Source: Paludibacter sp. (GTDB lineage: Bacteria; Bacteroidota; Bacteroidia; Bacteroidales; Paludibacteraceae). From it: a DNA stretch of 22,569 nucleotides. The position numbers and the translations under genes were made by a program. Under the pieces are notes generated by a model. It saw nothing but the letters and a program-made list of their open reading frames with translations, was not told the DNA's origin and ran no database searches. Shown here in pieces: positions 15,147 to 22,569 of this stretch. Location of the stretch: contig WRGS01000227.1 of the NCBI GenBank assembly GCA_009787075.1, forward strand, positions 1 to 22,569, given 5' to 3'. Position 1 is the first letter of the stretch; every line of letters begins with the position of its first letter.

Positions 15147-15211
15147 CAGTGATATATTTTTAAGTATCATTTAATTAATTATTAATTTTATATAACATTA
15201 AATCATTTAGT

Positions 15212-18200
15212 ATGATAATGAAAAACAGATTTCAAAAAATGAAAAAAGGACTTATGTTCCTTTTTCTAATGGTTCCAATTTTGGCGTTTGCCCAGAATGT
15301 TACTGTTAGCGGAATTGTTTCCGACAAAAGCGGTGAGCCTTTAGCTGGCGTTACTGTTGTTGTTGTGGGTTCTTCTACTGCAACAATGACCGATTTTGAC
15401 GGCAATTACCAAATCAGCGTTCCGCAAAACGGCAAATTGATTTTTTCGTTTGTTGGATACACCCAACAAACCATTGACGTCAATGGTCGAAAAACTATTA
15501 ATGTAACGCTGTCCGACGATGCTATCGGCTTGCAGGAGGTGGTTGCAATCGGTTACGGTACGCAGCGCCGCGAGGCTGTTACAGGCTCGGTGGCTTCAAT
15601 GCAGGGAGATGCGTTGCGCGAAGTGCAATCAGGCAACTTGACTGCCGCTTTGGCAGGGCGTATTGCAGGTGTGCAAATGTCGCAGACCAGTTCCAAACCC
15701 GGTGCAGATATGCAAATACTTATACGCGGTACGCGTTCATTTTCAGGAAGCAATGCTCCGATGATTGTACTTGACGGCATACCGTTTCCAGGTACGCTTG
15801 GAGATATTTCTCCGGCAGATATTAAAACCATTGATATTTTAAAAGATGCTTCTTCAACTGCTATCTACGGTTCGCGCGGAGCAGGCGGCGTTATTATGAT
15901 TACCACCAACAAGGGTGCAAGGGGAGAACAAAAAGCAAAAGTTAGTTATGATACATATTATGGAGTAAAAACTCTGTTCCACCGCTATCCTATGATGACA
16001 GGTGATGAACTTTACAAGTTGCGTAAAGATGCAGGAGTATATGTTGATGCTGACGGCGTTCCTAATATGGTAGGCGACGAAGTGCTGGGTACAAATACCG
16101 ACTGGCAGGATTTAATGTTCGGTACAGGCATGACAATGAATCACCATGTGAGCGTTGCTGGCGGTACGCAGAACGGCAGTTATAATTTTGGCGCAGGATA
16201 CTTTAAAGACCAGTCTTTGTTACCCGGGCAGGATTACAGCCGTATTAATTTACGCGCCAATATTGACCAGGGAGTTGGCAAATACTTGCGTTTTGGTTTG
16301 ATTACCAACAATAATTACAATATTACAAATGGTCAAAATTTAGGTATGTATAACGCGCTGGGCACTTCGCCATTGATAAATCCTTACAATGAAGACGGTT
16401 CGTTAAAATCGGTTACCACTGGTGTTGCAGATACTTATTGGACTAATACTTACGACCGCATTTCAAATCTGGGCGACTCATGGGCTGACAACCGCCGCGC
16501 GTTCGGTTCGTACAATAACATTTTCGGCGAAGTTAAAATTCCGGGCGTTGAAGGTTTGAGTTACCGTATAAATGTGGGCTTAAATTTCAGAACTTTCAAT
16601 AGAGGACAATATAAGGGAGTTGGCATATTTGATAACAGTACCGCTCAAACAGCGGCATCCGATGGTTCTATGGAAAAATCATTAACTTATCAATGGACTG
16701 TCGATAATATTTTGACTTACGACCGCAATTTCGGCAAACATCATGTTACCTTAACAGGTCTTTACTCTGCCGAACATACGCATGTAGACCGTTCGCTCAT
16801 CAGTGCTACAAATATTCCTGCAGAATTTTTCCTTTACTGGAATCTTGCACAGGCTACGAATGTTACATTTAATCCAGCAGAACAAAGATTTCAGGAATGG
16901 GCTTTACAGTCGGTACTGGGACGCGCAATGTACGATTATGACAATCGCTATATGCTGTATGTAATGGTTCGTTCAGACGGTTCGTCCCGCCTTGCTCCAG
17001 GACACAAATGGCATACCTATCCTGCTGTTTCCCTTGGCTGGAATATTTCCAAAGAAGCGTTTATGAGCAATGTACAATGGGTAAACCATTTAAAATTGCG
17101 CGCAGGTTATGGACAAACTTCAAATCAGGAAGTTGACCCGTATGCCACGCTTGGACTTTTAGATATAAATAAACAGCAATATAATTTTGGCAGTGTCAAT
17201 ACAATCGGTGCTTATGTTTCAATGGCATCGAATCCAAAGTTGGGTTGGGAATATTCGCAAACATGGAACGTTGGACTTGATTTCTCGCTGATTCAAGACA
17301 GACTGTGGGGAACAGCAGAATATTATATTGTAAATACCACTGATATTCTGTATAAAGTTCCTCTGCCACAAACTTCGGGTGTAGCTGAACAATGGGCAAA
17401 TGTAGGTAAAATGCAAAATAAGGGTTTTGAACTTTCTCTCAATGGAAAAATTATTAAAACTAAAGACTGGACTTGGGATTTGGGAGTTAATTTCTATATA
17501 AACAAAAATAAAGTTACTTATATTAATTCAGGCGTAGACAAAAATCCAAGTCTTGGTCTGTTTGTCGGTCATCCTGTAAATGCTATTTATGATGCTAAAA
17601 AAATAGGCATTTGGAACGAAGGTGATGCATATATGGATATTTTGGAACCCAATGGACTTGGTTTGATAAAAATACAATATACAGGTGAATATGATGCTAA
17701 TGGTAATCCTGTACGCGCTCTTGACGGCGGCGGAGCAGACCGTATTATTCAGGATGCAGACCCTGCGTGGCAGGGCGGATTCAATACCCGCGTTGCATGG
17801 AAAAATTTTGATTTGAGCGTAATAGGCACTTATCAGCATGGAGGTATTTTGGTTAGTTCAATATATGCTGATAATGGTTATCTGAATATGTTGTCGGGTC
17901 GGCGTGGAAATGTGAAAGTAGATTACTGGACGCCTGAAAATACAGGAGCCAAATATCCGAAACCGGGTGGTGGAAGCGATAACCCAAAATACAGCAGTAC
18001 ACTTGGTTATTTTGATGCTTCATATTTTAGAGTAGGACAAATTTCACTTGGTTACACTTTTGACCCGAATGCAACATGGTTCAAAAATCTTGGGCTCGGC
18101 AGCGCGCGTTTGTACGTTACTGTTCAAAACGCATTTGTACTGTTCTCGCCGTTTAATAAAGAATCGGGCTTGGATGTGCTTACTAATTCTAAAGCTAATG

Positions 18201-18310
18201 AAAATGCAGCAGTAACAACCAATTTACATTACTCGAATGCAACGCTTACAATTGGTGCCAATACTCCACAAACCCGCAACTTTATGTTTGGTTTGAATTT
18301 ATCATTTTAA
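15212..18310 (+). CDS. SusC/RagA-family TonB-dependent outer-membrane transporter
   Basis: This 1032-residue protein has a signal peptide (about 1-28, ending PILAFAQ), a carboxypeptidase-regulatory-like domain (29-105: VSGIVSDKSGEPLAGVTVVV, DFDGNYQISV, SFVGYTQQTIDV), a TonB-box region (LQEVVAIGYGTQRR, 107-120), a plug domain with the SusC signature SSTAIYGSRGAGGVIMITT (214-232), and a long beta-barrel ending NFMFGLNLSF with the terminal phenylalanine of outer-membrane barrels. With its SusD partner it forms a lidded transporter that imports large nutrients (glycans, peptides) using TonB energy. The annotated ATG could be replaced by one at 15218 or 15239 without changing the mature protein. 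No FecR/anti-sigma gene or N-terminal signalling domain is seen. The substrate cannot be told from sequence. Confidence 0.95.
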   Translation: MIMKNRFQKMKKGLMFLFLMVPILAFAQNVTVSGIVSDKSGEPLAGVTVVVVGSSTATMTDFDGNYQISVPQNGKLIFSFVGYTQQTIDVNGRKTINVTLSDDAIGLQEVVAIGYGTQRREAVTGSVASMQGDALREVQSGNLTAALAGRIAGVQMSQTSSKPGADMQILIRGTRSFSGSNAPMIVLDGIPFPGTLGDISPADIKTIDILKDASSTAIYGSRGAGGVIMITTNKGARGEQKAKVSYDTYYGVKTLFHRYPMMTGDELYKLRKDAGVYVDADGVPNMVGDEVLGTNTDWQDLMFGTGMTMNHHVSVAGGTQNGSYNFGAGYFKDQSLLPGQDYSRINLRANIDQGVGKYLRFGLITNNNYNITNGQNLGMYNALGTSPLINPYNEDGSLKSVTTGVADTYWTNTYDRISNLGDSWADNRRAFGSYNNIFGEVKIPGVEGLSYRINVGLNFRTFNRGQYKGVGIFDNSTAQTAASDGSMEKSLTYQWTVDNILTYDRNFGKHHVTLTGLYSAEHTHVDRSLISATNIPAEFFLYWNLAQATNVTFNPAEQRFQEWALQSVLGRAMYDYDNRYMLYVMVRSDGSSRLAPGHKWHTYPAVSLGWNISKEAFMSNVQWVNHLKLRAGYGQTSNQEVDPYATLGLLDINKQQYNFGSVNTIGAYVSMASNPKLGWEYSQTWNVGLDFSLIQDRLWGTAEYYIVNTTDILYKVPLPQTSGVAEQWANVGKMQNKGFELSLNGKIIKTKDWTWDLGVNFYINKNKVTYINSGVDKNPSLGLFVGHPVNAIYDAKKIGIWNEGDAYMDILEPNGLGLIKIQYTGEYDANGNPVRALDGGGADRIIQDADPAWQGGFNTRVAWKNFDLSVIGTYQHGGILVSSIYADNGYLNMLSGRRGNVKVDYWTPENTGAKYPKPGGGSDNPKYSSTLGYFDASYFRVGQISLGYTFDPNATWFKNLGLGSARLYVTVQNAFVLFSPFNKESGLDVLTNSKANENAAVTTNLHYSNATLTIGANTPQTRNFMFGLNLSF

Positions 18311-18344
18311 TTAACATTTTAACTTTTTTAATAAAAAAAATAAT

Positions 18345-20309
18345 ATGAAAAATATAATTTTAAAAAATATAATTGGAATAGCCCTGATTGCATTGTTTGC
18401 ATCGGCTTGTTCCAGCGATATGCTTGAAGAACATCCGCGTGCGATGTACACTCCTGAATACTTCAAAACACCACAGGGAGTGCAAATGGGCTTAACTTCG
18501 CTTTATGTGCATACGCGCTATATATTCGGACAATATTTCTATGCCGCACAGGAAACAGGCACTGACGAATATACATGGGCAAATTCAGGACAGGAAGACA
18601 ACTTTCAGGCTTTGGATTTTGACCCCAATGTTACTCGCCGCTGCACTCCTTCCAGCAGCCGTGCAGATGTTCTTTGGAACGCTGTATTCTCAAATATTAA
18701 TACCGCAAGCGGTATTATCGAAAATGCAGCAAACGCAGGCATAAACGAATCGATGATTTCGGAGGCAAGATTTTGGCGTGCATGGGATTATTTTATGCTT
18801 GTTCAAACTTTTGGCGGCGTACCTTTGGATTTGGGTGCTGGCGAATTGAAATTTAATTCAAGCGCGGCAACTACTTCTGTACGCAATACTGTACCTGAAG
18901 TTTATACAAAGGCTATTTTCCCAGATTTGAAAATGGCTATTGATAATCTTCCCGATAATGGTCGCCTGACAGGTACTATTACCAAAACAGCGGCTCGTCT
19001 GTATTTAGCAAAGGCGTATCTTACTTATGCATGGTGGCTTGAAAACCCGAACAATATTCCAACATACCCCAACTGCCAGCGTACAGACCCTGATGGACAA
19101 ACAGCAGCATGGTACTTCCAGCAGGCTTACAATGTAGCATTGCAGGGCATTGACAATCCGGGACCATTCGGATTAATGGATTATTACTATGATGTAAATC
19201 TCGGCAGTAAAGACCGCAATAAAGAAATCGTGCTTTACAGCGACCATTGCCAGGACGAATATTATAATCAGGCAAGTTTGTCGTGGAGCAACGGTAGTGC
19301 ACCAGAAAATTATGCAGTTTGGTATGTAACCTGTCAGACAGAAAATATTAGAAGTTCTGGTGATGGTGGCGCTACTTATGGCATACAATCTGTTACCCGT
19401 GCTGCAACTCAATGGGGTGGTCGTCCGTGGACACGTATGGCGCCGCCTATTGGAGTATTTACCAATACTTTTGCAGATAAAACCAACGATAGCCGTTATG
19501 ACGGAACTTTTGCAGCCGTTTATCCTGCTAATATGGCACAGGCAGGTAAAACAAATCCTGTAGTAAATGCAAACGGAATGACAGTATATAGTGGACAACC
19601 AATTCTTACATTCCTTGATGAAGATAACCCTAATGTCGTTTATCCTTCAGGTGATGGCAGCAGTGGCGTTGGCGCTGGTACATTACCGGGCAGAGCCGAC
19701 TGGGTAATCAATCCGAGCGGAATAAATCGTCGTTATTATCCGGGTTTGTGGAAACTTGGTACATACCGTACTGACAATGGTACAGGTGTAGGGCAGCCAA
19801 ACGGTGCTATCACACGTCCATGGAATATTGCCAAATTCTCTGAACTATATTTTATAGCAGCTGAAGCGGCAGTTAAAGGCGCAACAGGTAACAAGAGCGC
19901 TCGTGACCTAATTAACGTAATCCGCGCTCGCGCAGGTAAATGGCGTTACAGCAACAACGGACAATACAGTATGCCAAATGGAGACGGCACATTAGATCCA
20001 GCCTCAAATGACCACAACGAAGCGATGAAGGCAGCAACGCCTGCTACAATAGATATTAATTATATACTTGCAGAACGCAGCCGCGAATACTTCGGTGAAG
20101 GCTACCGCTGGTACGACCTTGTGCGTACACAAAAATGGGAAGAAATTGCAGGACAGATTAGTATTTGTGCAACAGGCAGTCATACGCCGGTAACAGTAAC
20201 GCGCAATATGACCAAGCAAAATTATCTGCGTCCGATTCCGCAAGGACAGTTTGACAGAATGACGATGACTGATGAAGAAAAAGCCGCATATCAGAATCCT
20301 GGTTATTAA
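18345..20309 (+). CDS. SusD/RagB-family surface lipoprotein
   Basis: This 654-residue protein is the lid subunit that binds nutrient over the SusC pore. It has a lipoprotein signal (MKNIILKNIIGIALIALFAS with lipobox up to C22), followed by SSDMLEE, consistent with a Bacteroidota surface-export signal. The SusD landmarks are the N-terminal YTPEYFKTPQGVQMGLTSLY, TPR-like helices (ARFWRAWDYFMLVQTFGGVP), and the C-terminal set NVIRARAGKW (around 524), ILAERSREYFGEGYRWYDLV (around 573) and YLRPIPQGQFDRM near the end. It follows susC by 34 bp and is surely co-transcribed. A rho-independent terminator stands about 50 bp after the stop. No glycoside hydrolase, peptidase or sulfatase follows, so the target nutrient is unknown. 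Confidence 0.95.
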   Translation: MKNIILKNIIGIALIALFASACSSDMLEEHPRAMYTPEYFKTPQGVQMGLTSLYVHTRYIFGQYFYAAQETGTDEYTWANSGQEDNFQALDFDPNVTRRCTPSSSRADVLWNAVFSNINTASGIIENAANAGINESMISEARFWRAWDYFMLVQTFGGVPLDLGAGELKFNSSAATTSVRNTVPEVYTKAIFPDLKMAIDNLPDNGRLTGTITKTAARLYLAKAYLTYAWWLENPNNIPTYPNCQRTDPDGQTAAWYFQQAYNVALQGIDNPGPFGLMDYYYDVNLGSKDRNKEIVLYSDHCQDEYYNQASLSWSNGSAPENYAVWYVTCQTENIRSSGDGGATYGIQSVTRAATQWGGRPWTRMAPPIGVFTNTFADKTNDSRYDGTFAAVYPANMAQAGKTNPVVNANGMTVYSGQPILTFLDEDNPNVVYPSGDGSSGVGAGTLPGRADWVINPSGINRRYYPGLWKLGTYRTDNGTGVGQPNGAITRPWNIAKFSELYFIAAEAAVKGATGNKSARDLINVIRARAGKWRYSNNGQYSMPNGDGTLDPASNDHNEAMKAATPATIDINYILAERSREYFGEGYRWYDLVRTQKWEEIAGQISICATGSHTPVTVTRNMTKQNYLRPIPQGQFDRMTMTDEEKAAYQNPGY

Positions 20310-20356
20310 AAAAATATGGGTTATTAAAAGTTAGATGTTTTTATTTGAGAAAGAGT

Positions 20357-20391
20357 GGGGGCGTTGAGTACAGCGCCCCTGCGATTTTTTT
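20357..20391 (+). terminator. Rho-independent terminator after susCD
   Basis: ggggcg (20358-20363) pairs with cgcccc (20374-20379) around a 10-base loop, followed after four bases by a run of seven T (20385-20391). Confidence 0.75.
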
Positions 20392-20420
20392 GGTTGCGTT
20401 GCTGCACAGTATAGTATAGT

Positions 20421-20474
20421 ACCGCCACAGGCTTACGCCTGCGGTTATTCACATAACGCCCTAACGGGCTTTAA
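20421..20474. repeat. Dispersed palindromic repeat (ACAGGCTTACGCCTG type)
   Basis: accgccacaggcttacgcct followed by gcggttattc contains the near-palindrome ccgcc-acaggc-ttac-gcctgcgg. Next comes a second small stem, gccc-taac-gggc (20458-20468). I recognise this two-hairpin unit from memory as a frequent intergenic repeat in Bacteroidota-type genomes. Only one copy is in this window. Confidence 0.55.
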
Positions 20475-20518
20475 GATTTTGTGTAAACACAAAAACTCTT
20501 TTTACCGAAATTTTTATG

Positions 20519-20526
20519 TACTTTTG
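20519..20526 (+). promoter_or_regulatory. -7 promoter element of the radical SAM gene
   Basis: TACTTTTG matches TAnnTTTG and ends 19 bases before the ATG at 20546. Because it overlaps the alternative upstream ATG (20516), it decides the start. No clear -33 box. Confidence 0.5.
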
Positions 20527-20545
20527 CAATTGGAATTTTAAAAAT

Positions 20546-21316
20546 ATGTTGCAATTTCATGAAATAATTTACGGTCCGGTGCTTAGCCGCCGACTTGGCA
20601 ATTCGCTGGGAATCAATCTTTTGCCTGTTGATGCAAAAATTTGTACTTTCAACTGTGTTTATTGCGAATGCGGATTTAATACAACTATGCACGAATTTCC
20701 TATGCCTTCCCGCGTAGATGTAAAACGCGCTTTGGAAGAGAAACTTCAAGCCTTGCACGTTGGAAATCAGACGATTGATGTAATCACTTTTGCAGGCAAC
20801 GGCGAGCCGACAATTCACCCCGAATTTGAAGGAATTATTGACGATGCCTGCCTGCTGCGCGACAGTTTTTTCCCACAAACCAAAATCAGCGTGCTGACAA
20901 ACTCCACGCAAATATATAGAAAGCAAGTTTTTAATGCGTTAATGAAAGCCGATAATGCAATTCTCAAACTCGACTCGGCAATAGACCAAACAATGCGCCT
21001 GATTGACCAACCTACGCGGAGTGATTTTTCGGTTGCGTGGTTGGTAAAAAACCTGCAACATTTTGAAAACAAATTGATTATACAAACAATGTTTTTGCGC
21101 GGCTCGCACAGCGGACAAAAAATTGACAACACAACACAAACGGAAATTACCGCTTATTTAAAAGTATTGCAAACTCTTAAACCTCAACAAGTTATGATTT
21201 ACACTATCGACCGCGAAACGCCCGTAAAATCACTGCAAAAAATTCCATTGGAAGAATTGGAAAAAATAGCAGAACAAATCCGCAAAACAGGAATAAAAGT
21301 TTCGGTTGCAGGCTAA
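20546..21316 (+). CDS. Radical SAM protein of the COG0731 (TYW1-like) group
   Basis: This 256-residue protein has the [4Fe-4S] cluster motif C33-x3-C37-x2-C40 (KICTFNCVYCECGF), preceded by the group's typical start IIYGPVLSRRLGNSLGINLL and followed by the SAM-binding-type glycine motif TFAGNGEPTIHPEF. Later segments ISVLTNST, LKLDSA and QTMFLRG are the expected barrel strands. The archaeal and eukaryotic relatives TYW1 make the wyosine tRNA base; the bacterial members of this group have no reaction I can name with confidence. A start at 20516 is possible, but that ATG lies within the probable promoter, so I use 20546. It is a single gene between the susCD terminator and the ABC exporter; an IR-flanked AT-rich gap follows. 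Confidence 0.85.
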   Translation: MLQFHEIIYGPVLSRRLGNSLGINLLPVDAKICTFNCVYCECGFNTTMHEFPMPSRVDVKRALEEKLQALHVGNQTIDVITFAGNGEPTIHPEFEGIIDDACLLRDSFFPQTKISVLTNSTQIYRKQVFNALMKADNAILKLDSAIDQTMRLIDQPTRSDFSVAWLVKNLQHFENKLIIQTMFLRGSHSGQKIDNTTQTEITAYLKVLQTLKPQQVMIYTIDRETPVKSLQKIPLEELEKIAEQIRKTGIKVSVAG

Positions 21317-21497
21317 TGTAATAATTATTGATTATGAATTATTTACAATGCAAAAATAAATGCTAAACTATTGTGAAAAAAATGCACGAATTTTGTCAAA
21401 AAATATTTGGTACAGATAACATATTGTTTTATATATATATCTTAATAAAATCAAGATTAAACGCAAAAAACAATAATTCATAATTTTAATATTTAAA

Positions 21498-22569
21498 ATG
21501 AATTTATTTCAACTTTTCAAACAAATACTTCCATACGTTAAGCCGTATAAATGGCTTGTAATTTTAGCCTTGACGCTTACTTTTATCGGTGCGCTGACAG
21601 CGCAAGTCAATGCATACGTGCTGCAATATACTGTCAATAGCATTACTTCGCTTGTTGAGCAACACAAGCCTTTGAAAGACGGCATGCATATTGTGGCGAT
21701 AATTTCTGTTATTTTGCTTTCCAAAGAGTTGATTAATATTTTTATTTCTTTTGGACAAAAATTTTTCGGCGAAAAAATCCGCATTATGATTTCTCAAGAC
21801 CTCGCTCAACGTGTGATAGAAAAGGTTTTGACTTATCGGATGGCGTTTTTTACTGCCGACGAAAGCGGCTCTGGCAAATTGCAAACCCGCATCGACCAGG
21901 GAGTTTCGAGCCTGACACGCACTGTACAAAGTTTTTTTATTGATATTTTTCCGCTTTTCACATCAGCGGTTGTGGCTCTGATAGGCATGTTCAACGCCAA
22001 TTTTTATGTTGGGTTGGTTGGGCTGTGCATCGTGCCTATTTATTTTTTTATAAGTCAAAAGCAGGCGCAGAAACTCAAAGGCTGGCGGCGCAATATGCGC
22101 ACTTACCGCGAAAATAAATCGGGCGGAATTATTAATATTTTGGAATCGATAAACGTGATAAAATCGTTTAACCGCGAAAGTATTGAAGCGAAAAAACAAC
22201 TAGACCTCCAAACCGCCCTTACCAAAACGCAGATGCGCACGCGCTCTACAAATTTTAAGTTTGACGGACTGAAAACTTTTACCGAACAGTTTGGAGTGGT
22301 AATTATCATTATATTAACGGCTTACCTTGTGCTTACAGGGCAAATGAAAATCGGCGCGGTGATGCTGCATATTATGCTGTTCAATAATGTTACCGCGCCT
22401 ATCCGCCAACTGCATCGCATTTACGACGACATCAACGATGCTCTGATTTATGCAGAAGGTTTTTTTGATATTATGAATTCCGACAACGAAATAGAACAGA
22501 CAGGAACGTACCGCCCCGAAAAAATTCGCGGCGAATTTGAAATGCGGCATGTTGATTTCACTTATCCGT
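21498..22569 (+). CDS. ABC exporter, fused permease/ATPase (MsbA-like), 5' part only
   Basis: The frame is open from the ATG at 21498 to the window edge (357 codons). The first ~320 residues form an exporter-type transmembrane domain, with helices near 18-45 (WLVILALTLTFIGALTAQVN), 65-88, 150-168, 170-187 and 268-290. The coupling-region phrases YRMAFFTADESGSGKLQTRI and IINILESINVIKSFNRE are typical of type I exporters. The nucleotide-binding domain begins at the end (GEFEMRHVDFTYP) and the Walker and signature motifs are cut off. Such proteins work as dimers in the inner membrane, exporting lipids, peptides or drugs. The substrate cannot be assigned. Confidence 0.88.
   Translation, partial: MNLFQLFKQILPYVKPYKWLVILALTLTFIGALTAQVNAYVLQYTVNSITSLVEQHKPLKDGMHIVAIISVILLSKELINIFISFGQKFFGEKIRIMISQDLAQRVIEKVLTYRMAFFTADESGSGKLQTRIDQGVSSLTRTVQSFFIDIFPLFTSAVVALIGMFNANFYVGLVGLCIVPIYFFISQKQAQKLKGWRRNMRTYRENKSGGIINILESINVIKSFNRESIEAKKQLDLQTALTKTQMRTRSTNFKFDGLKTFTEQFGVVIIIILTAYLVLTGQMKIGAVMLHIMLFNNVTAPIRQLHRIYDDINDALIYAEGFFDIMNSDNEIEQTGTYRPEKIRGEFEMRHVDFTYP

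Larger units (their letters stand above)
14470..15211. other. 742-bp intergenic region between pepD and susC, mostly repeats
   Basis: I see no credible protein gene here. It holds a 21-bp near-direct repeat (14495-14515 and 14656-14676), a small hairpin gaatgc/gcattc near 14531-14549, a CCTCC repeat (14561-14603), a promoter-like element for pepD (14630-14637), two MITE-like repeats (14715-14778, 14784-14944), a faint partial CCTCC-like piece (gtagggttgaggtgga, 14975-14990) and the susC promoter (15117-15146). The open frame at 14684-14935 lies almost wholly inside repeats and is not a gene. Confidence 0.75.

Overview
This AT-rich window looks like a chromosomal piece from a member of the Bacteroidota, most likely Bacteroidales-like. 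It carries type IX secretion genes (porU, porV), a SusC/SusD outer-membrane pair, a Bacteroidota-style hexuronate-type MFS transporter, and several promoters with the phylum's -7 element TAnnTTTG. I recognised no tRNA, rRNA, CRISPR array, phage gene or intact transposase.

Left part (1-4500): the 3' end of an MFS transporter (+) faces a three-gene minus-strand unit: a UshA-like metallophosphatase, a four-TM FlaA1/CapD-type nucleotide-sugar dehydratase/epimerase, and a BadF/HgdC-type Fe-S ATPase whose start overlaps the previous stop (TAATG). The convergent gap at 346-607 holds two kinds of dispersed repeat.

Middle (4500-7470): two convergent gene pairs with overlapping 3' ends. These are manA (+)/coaE (-), overlapping 30 bp, and a fabG-like reductase (+)/ispF (-), overlapping 31 bp.

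Centre (6968-12808): the minus-strand unit FAH-like protein - porU - porV - ispF. PorU is the C25-family cysteine peptidase that processes type IX cargo and PorV is its outer-membrane shuttle partner. The leading FAH-fold protein has lost every metal ligand I could align, so it looks like a pseudoenzyme.

Right-centre (12809-15211): pepD (-), an M20-type dipeptidase, is flanked by repeats. The 742-bp gap at 14470-15211 is mostly repeat DNA plus two promoters.

Right part (15212-22569): a susC-susD pair (+) without visible enzymes or regulators, a terminator, a palindromic dispersed repeat, a COG0731-type radical SAM protein (+), and the 5' part of an ABC exporter (+) cut by the window edge.

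The most notable non-coding content is a MITE-like repeat family in four copies (two full-length, one short hairpin, one half). It has terminal inverted repeats bordered by TA and conserved GCAAAG-rich interiors. At least two other dispersed palindromic families sit at gene ends.
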